Assembly: GCA_030611625.1 (NCBI GenBank)
Contig: JAUWPK010000110.1
Location: forward strand, 1 to 9,568
Length of the DNA stretch: 9,568 nucleotides
Origin: Promethearchaeum sp.
GTDB lineage: Archaea; Asgardarchaeota; Lokiarchaeia; Sigyniarchaeales; Promethearchaeaceae
Direction of reading: 5' to 3'
The notes below the pieces were generated by a model, which saw nothing but the letters and a program-made list of their open reading frames with translations, searched no databases and was not told the DNA's origin. This document shows positions 6,926 through 9,568 of this stretch, piece by piece. A program made the translations under genes and the position numbers. Position 1 is the first letter of the stretch. Each line of letters starts with the position of its first letter.

Positions 6926-6951
6926 AACTCTTATCCACAATTATGAGAAAA
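6899..6951 (+). repeat. 53-bp direct repeat, copy 1 (JAMM tail to near-start of next gene)
   Basis: Covers the last codons and stop of the JAMM gene (EIQKYFSK), a short spacer and an ATGAGAAAA. It aligns without gaps to 7197-7249 with 47 of 53 bases equal, including the first 21. In this copy the ATGAGAAAA (6943-6951) runs only eight codons to a TAA at 6967, so it is not a gene start. Confidence 0.85.
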
Positions 6952-6956
6952 AAAAA

Positions 6957-6962
6957 GGAGGT
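6957..6962 (+). promoter_or_regulatory. Strong Shine-Dalgarno of the 37-residue protein
   Basis: GGAGGT with a 7-nt spacer to the ATG at 6970. It is the best ribosome binding site in the window and the main proof that the short reading frame is translated. Confidence 0.8.
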
Positions 6963-6969
6963 AAATTAA

Positions 6970-7083
6970 ATGGCAAAAAAAGGAATTCCTAAAAAAGACG
7001 GCTCAGGAAAGGGAGCTAGAGCAAATAAAGGAAGAGGCGGTTGTAACTCTCCAAAAGGTAAAGGCAAAGGAGAAAGAAAATAA
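6970..7083 (+). CDS. 37-residue Gly/Lys-rich small protein
   Basis: Short gene with the sequence pattern MAKKGIPKKDGSGKGARA, then NKGRGGC and a Lys/Gly tail with alternating GK steps. It has 11 Lys, 10 Gly and a single Cys (C25), is very basic and has no hydrophobic segment, so it is probably unfolded or RNA-bound by itself. The DGSG-x-G...GRGGC layout resembles the start of the DUF5320-type small proteins (DGTG...GRG..C), which are of unknown function; I consider this a likeness, not a firm match. It has an excellent GGAGGT site and ends 157 bp before tpiA. It sits exactly between the two copies of a 53-bp direct repeat, so it appears to have entered the JAMM-tpiA junction as a unit. Confidence 0.75.
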   Translation: MAKKGIPKKDGSGKGARANKGRGGCNSPKGKGKGERK

Positions 7084-7179
7084 TTTTCCAAAGAAGCAAA
7101 TCCACCTGGACATGTCTAAATTTAACTGTAGAGAAAAAATTTCGAAGATCTTCTTATACTCAAAGTCTTAGAAGAGAAG

Positions 7180-7187
7180 TATAAAAA
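7180..7187 (+). promoter_or_regulatory. TATA box for tpiA
   Basis: TATAAAAA lies 54-61 nt upstream of the tpiA ATG, which would start transcription near 7208-7212 within repeat copy 2. Its left side also forms a 7-bp inverted repeat (TTATACT at 7154-7160 with AGTATAA at 7178-7184). Upstream, 7084-7150 holds no gene I can support. Confidence 0.5.
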
Positions 7188-7196
7188 GGTAAAAAT

Positions 7197-7249
7197 GAAA
7201 TTCAAAAATACTTTTCTGAATAAAATTCTTATATAGAAGTATGAGAAAA
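7197..7249 (+). repeat. 53-bp direct repeat, copy 2 (ends in the tpiA start)
   Basis: Gap-free second copy, offset by 298 bp from the first. Its left part still reads as the JAMM C-terminus (EIQKYFSE, stop) although no JAMM gene precedes it, and its right end is the real ATG and first codons of tpiA. Four of the six differences fall in the dozen bases just before the ATG. Confidence 0.85.
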
Positions 7250-8041
7250 TTTATCTTGGGAGGAAACTGGAAGATGCAAATTCTTAATGTAGAAGAAGCC
7301 GTTTCCATTGCAACTGAAATATCTAAGGCAATATCAGGAATTCTTACAGAAAATGTTGATGTTTTTATAGCACCCTCTTTCAATGCGTTATATTCAGTAG
7401 GTAAAGCAATCAAAGGTACAAAATTGAAACTTTGTGGTCAAAACATGTATTTTCGAGATAAAGGAGCGTTTACCGGAGAAATTTCACCAGATTCTCTAAT
7501 AGATGCGGGTTGTGAATATGTTCTTCTAGGACATAGCGAGAGAAGGAGAATTTTCGGAGAATCCGATGCTGTAATAAATCAAAAAGTAAAAAAAGCCCTT
7601 GAAAAAGGCTTAAAACCAGTATTATGCATAGGAGAAACCGCAAAAGAAAAAGAAAATAATCAAACAGAAACTGTAATTCAAACTCAAATTGAAAAATCAT
7701 TAGCAGATATTCCTCGAGAGCAATTAAATCAGATAGTAATTGCATATGAGCCAGTTTGGGCAATTAATAATAAATTTTTAAATCCGGATTCAGAAATTAA
7801 GACTGCAACACCTGATGAAGCTGAAAAAATTCATGTTTTCATTCGGAAATTATTGATAAACAAATATGGAGAGGATATTGGAAGAAATATTCCGATTCAA
7901 TATGGTGGTTCCATGAAAGCGAGTAATTGTGAAGGTTTATTAAATATTGCAGAAATTAATGGCGGTTTGATTGGTGGAGCATCCTTATCAGCAGATAAAT
8001 TAAAACCGATTATAGAAGCAGCGGTTAAATTAGGGAAATAA
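7241..8041 (+). CDS. tpiA: Triosephosphate isomerase, long form with extended loop 6
   Basis: 266 residues; interconverts dihydroxyacetone phosphate and glyceraldehyde 3-phosphate in cytosolic glycolysis and gluconeogenesis. All catalytic positions are present: GGNWKM with N9 and K11, LLGHSERR with H98, and AYEPVW with the base E170; the phosphate loops are YGGS (221-224) and GGLIGGASL (241-249). Length and motifs are of the bacterial/eukaryotic type (about 250), not the short archaeal type (about 225). Catalytic loop 6, normally WAIGTG followed by KTATP, reads WAI, then about eleven other residues (NNKFLNPDSEI), then KTATP, so it is about eight residues longer and lacks GTG. There is no Shine-Dalgarno; the ATG lies in repeat copy 2 behind a TATA box. 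It converges with a 2-bp gap on the next gene. Confidence 0.95.
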   Translation: MRKFILGGNWKMQILNVEEAVSIATEISKAISGILTENVDVFIAPSFNALYSVGKAIKGTKLKLCGQNMYFRDKGAFTGEISPDSLIDAGCEYVLLGHSERRRIFGESDAVINQKVKKALEKGLKPVLCIGETAKEKENNQTETVIQTQIEKSLADIPREQLNQIVIAYEPVWAINNKFLNPDSEIKTATPDEAEKIHVFIRKLLINKYGEDIGRNIPIQYGGSMKASNCEGLLNIAEINGGLIGGASLSADKLKPIIEAAVKLGK

Positions 8042-8043
8042 TT

Positions 8044-8454
8044 TTATATAATCTCTATATTCCCATTAGTTCTCATTATATATTTAGAACCTCCAATTTT
8101 AAACCAGATTTCATCATCTCCTCCATCAGGATTCTCACTTCCAATGGTTGGATGATTTTTAAAAAGTTTTTTATTTAATTCAGCAGCAGTTATGTTAAAT
8201 AAGTTCAGAATTTCATGGGGTAAAGCCATATTTCTAAAGTTCATTTCGATGTCGTACCTTGACCACTGTTTTTTAACCCGAATTATGAGCTCATCCAAAA
8301 CATCATCAATATTCGCTTCTAAACTGTCAATAGATTGTAAACCATGCCCATTTTTCCACATTTCTTCACTGGATTTTTTTTTAGTTCTACTAATGGTTTT
8401 TACAATATCAATCAATTCATTAAAATTAAATTCAGAAAAATCTGGGATTGTCAT
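8044..8454 (-). CDS. Unknown 136-residue soluble protein
   Basis: Starts at the ATG at 8454 with only a weak GATGAA upstream and ends two bases from the tpiA stop. The first half is helical (FNELIDIVKTISRTKKK, IDDVLDELIIRVKKQW) and the middle carries ALPHEILNLFNITAAELNKKL. The C-terminus looks like a small beta hairpin (EIWFKIGGSKYIMRTNG, then IEII) after a loop with the acidic PDGGDDE. There is no signal peptide, membrane segment, cysteine pair or catalytic motif, and I do not recognise the family. The gene lies 68 bp downstream of the phosphotransferase on the same strand, so the two may be co-transcribed. Coding is supported by the clean frame and its fit between neighbours. Confidence 0.72.
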   Translation of the reverse strand: MTIPDFSEFNFNELIDIVKTISRTKKKSSEEMWKNGHGLQSIDSLEANIDDVLDELIIRVKKQWSRYDIEMNFRNMALPHEILNLFNITAAELNKKLFKNHPTIGSENPDGGDDEIWFKIGGSKYIMRTNGNIEII

Positions 8455-8522
8455 AATTTATTCATCTATTTTTAGTGTTTTTCAAAATTTTTTACTGGGA
8501 TTGAGTCGGGCTAATTATCTGT

Positions 8523-9560
8523 TCAATCTCGATGGGTAAGTCGCTCTACATATTTAGGCGTTGCAATTTTCACACGTGAAAAAAAGTCTTTATTACGCGC
8601 ATATTTCTCAGGTTGATTCATCTCTGTCCACCGGGCGTATATGTATAGTTTAAGGGCCACAATCACTTCATAGAAATATACCCTTGCTTCTACGTCATAT
8701 TTAGCACAAGCTTTCCAATATTCTGAGAAGAAAAAGCCCCGAGAATCTTTTAAATTTTCATATAGTGTAAAAAAGAATAAACTCCATCCTATATCCTGAG
8801 CAGGATCCGAAAAACAACTCATTTCCCAATCAATCAAGCCCTTAATTTTATGATTTTTTACAATGATATTACTTGGGCGTATATCTCCATGAGTGAGTGA
8901 ATATTCTTCTAAATTTAAAAGTGGATTATGACCTCTACACCATTTATATAAATATCTAGTATCAACGCTAAGTTCTTCATCTAATTTCAAATCTGAAAAA
9001 TTTTTAAGGGTTAATTTTACTTCGTTGAGGATATATGAAGCATAAGTCATCTTTTTGGTGATCCTATCATCCAGATAATAAGAATCATAGGTTTTAGATC
9101 TAATTGAGTGAAGTGTCCCTAAAAATTTGGCTAGATCGGCTAAGAATTCTTTTGTTTCCGATTCAGAAAATTGTGATATCGATTCTAAGATTGGAGTACC
9201 CTCCAGTTTTTCTAGAATTAAGAAACGATAACCCAAATGTTTGAGAGTTTTCTCAAAAAAATATAGTTTTGCTTTCGGGATTTTTAGATTTTTGATCTCA
9301 TTTATTCTCTTTGCTTCGTTAGATGGTTTCTTTATATTTGAATTATCCGGATATATCCGAAGTATATAATCTCGGTTATCAAATATCTTATTCTTCAATT
9401 TAAATTCAATATTTAAATTATAAACAACATTATTGAGACCAAAAGCTAATTCTTGTACATTTCGTAGACCTTGGAATTTTTCTCCTTCATTAGCTAAACT
9501 ACTTCCACGTCTTCGGAAAAATTTACGCTTTTTTAGATATTTTTTAATCTTTTTTTCCAC
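8523..9560 (-). CDS. APH/choline-kinase-like phosphotransferase
   Basis: 345 residues from a GTG at 9560. The frame is open to the right edge, so the true start may lie just outside. It has the protein-kinase-like fold of the aminoglycoside/choline kinase superfamily (PF01636): basic N-terminus (KKRKFFRRR), nucleotide loop AFGLNNVVYNL (39-49), YILRIYP (65-71), hinge LILEKLEGTPI (114-124), a helix ending LGTLHSIR, catalytic THGDIRPSN (223-231, with D226 and N231) and the metal-binding IDWEMSCFSDPAQDIGW (243-259, D244). It would transfer phosphate from ATP to the hydroxyl of a small molecule. The HGDxxxxN and DWE forms fit choline/ethanolamine or homoserine-type kinases as well as antibiotic kinases, and a metabolic role is more likely in an archaeal chromosome. 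The substrate is unknown. It probably forms a short unit with the 136-residue gene downstream. Confidence 0.87.
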   Translation of the reverse strand: MEKKIKKYLKKRKFFRRRGSSLANEGEKFQGLRNVQELAFGLNNVVYNLNIEFKLKNKIFDNRDYILRIYPDNSNIKKPSNEAKRINEIKNLKIPKAKLYFFEKTLKHLGYRFLILEKLEGTPILESISQFSESETKEFLADLAKFLGTLHSIRSKTYDSYYLDDRITKKMTYASYILNEVKLTLKNFSDLKLDEELSVDTRYLYKWCRGHNPLLNLEEYSLTHGDIRPSNIIVKNHKIKGLIDWEMSCFSDPAQDIGWSLFFFTLYENLKDSRGFFFSEYWKACAKYDVEARVYFYEVIVALKLYIYARWTEMNQPEKYARNKDFFSRVKIATPKYVERLTHRD

Positions 9561-9568
9561 ATATTTAG

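Noticed and set aside
7144..7184. Hairpins GAAGATCTTC and TTATACT/AGTATAA as a riboswitch or small RNA
   Set aside because: The stems are short, the second loop is long and overlaps a TATA box, and there is no recognisable conserved core.
7084..7196. Decayed second copy of the JAMM C-terminal domain before repeat copy 2
   Set aside because: Reading all three frames showed only faint likeness and several stops; similarity to 6786-6898 begins clearly only at the 53-bp repeat.
8523..9560. Antibiotic-resistance gene
   Set aside because: The HGDxxxxN and DWE motifs are shared by many metabolic kinases, and there are no signs of a mobile element nearby.
1..9568. CRISPR array, tRNA, rRNA or insertion sequence
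   Set aside because: I saw no regularly spaced repeats, no cloverleaf with a T-loop, no rRNA-like sequence and no transposase motif on either strand.

Overview
This is an AT-rich window with dense coding on both strands. I read it as archaeal, most likely an Asgard archaeon of the Lokiarchaeia type, from style and gene content only. Several genes have TATA-like boxes about 25-50 nt upstream and little or no Shine-Dalgarno sequence, while three have clear ones. The content includes V4R-type small-molecule-binding proteins, an Rpn11/CSN5-like JAMM metallopeptidase relic and a threonine-synthase-like fold fused to a winged helix. The lineage is an inference: no rRNA, tRNA or ribosomal marker is present, and the triosephosphate isomerase is of the long bacterial/eukaryotic type.

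Left part (1-3000). A minus-strand pair (838 down to the left edge) holds a V4R-domain protein and a second small protein whose start overlaps the V4R stop in an ATGA junction; the second gene leaves the window. Next is a minus-strand DUF1295 membrane enzyme (979-1884), divergent from a plus-strand EamA/DMT transporter (2049-2996). Their shared intergenic region carries a perfect 14-bp palindrome and a 20-bp near-repeat, a plausible operator.

Middle (3000-6250). A plus-strand protein joins a zinc ribbon, a threonine-synthase-like PLP fold and a PadR/MarR-like winged helix. The lysine that should bind PLP is arginine and the phosphate-loop and substrate-loop asparagines are also gone, so it looks like a ligand-sensing regulator rather than an enzyme. 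It converges, with 8 bp between, on a minus-strand protein of unknown function with a long disordered tail. That gene is divergent from an ECF-transporter S component.

Right part (6250-9568). 6276-6925 is a JAMM/MPN+ metallopeptidase gene broken by one in-frame TAA and one -1 shift at a run of nine A; all metal-binding and catalytic positions are otherwise kept. Behind it lies a 37-residue Gly/Lys-rich protein with the best ribosome binding site in the window, then tpiA. The end of the JAMM gene up to the first codons of tpiA occurs twice, gap-free, 298 bp apart (6899-6951 and 7197-7249), with the small gene between the copies. This suggests that JAMM once directly preceded tpiA and that the small gene arrived with a duplication of the junction. 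The TIM itself has about eight extra residues in its normally invariant catalytic loop 6. Converging on tpiA are a 136-residue protein of unknown function and an APH/choline-kinase-like phosphotransferase at the right edge.

There is no obvious single pathway. Regulatory or sensory proteins (V4R pair, PLP-fold/winged helix fusion), uptake or efflux proteins (EamA, ECF-S) and one glycolytic enzyme are interleaved. I saw no CRISPR array, insertion sequence, tRNA or rRNA. No stretch longer than 300 bases is left without a gene or pseudogene.
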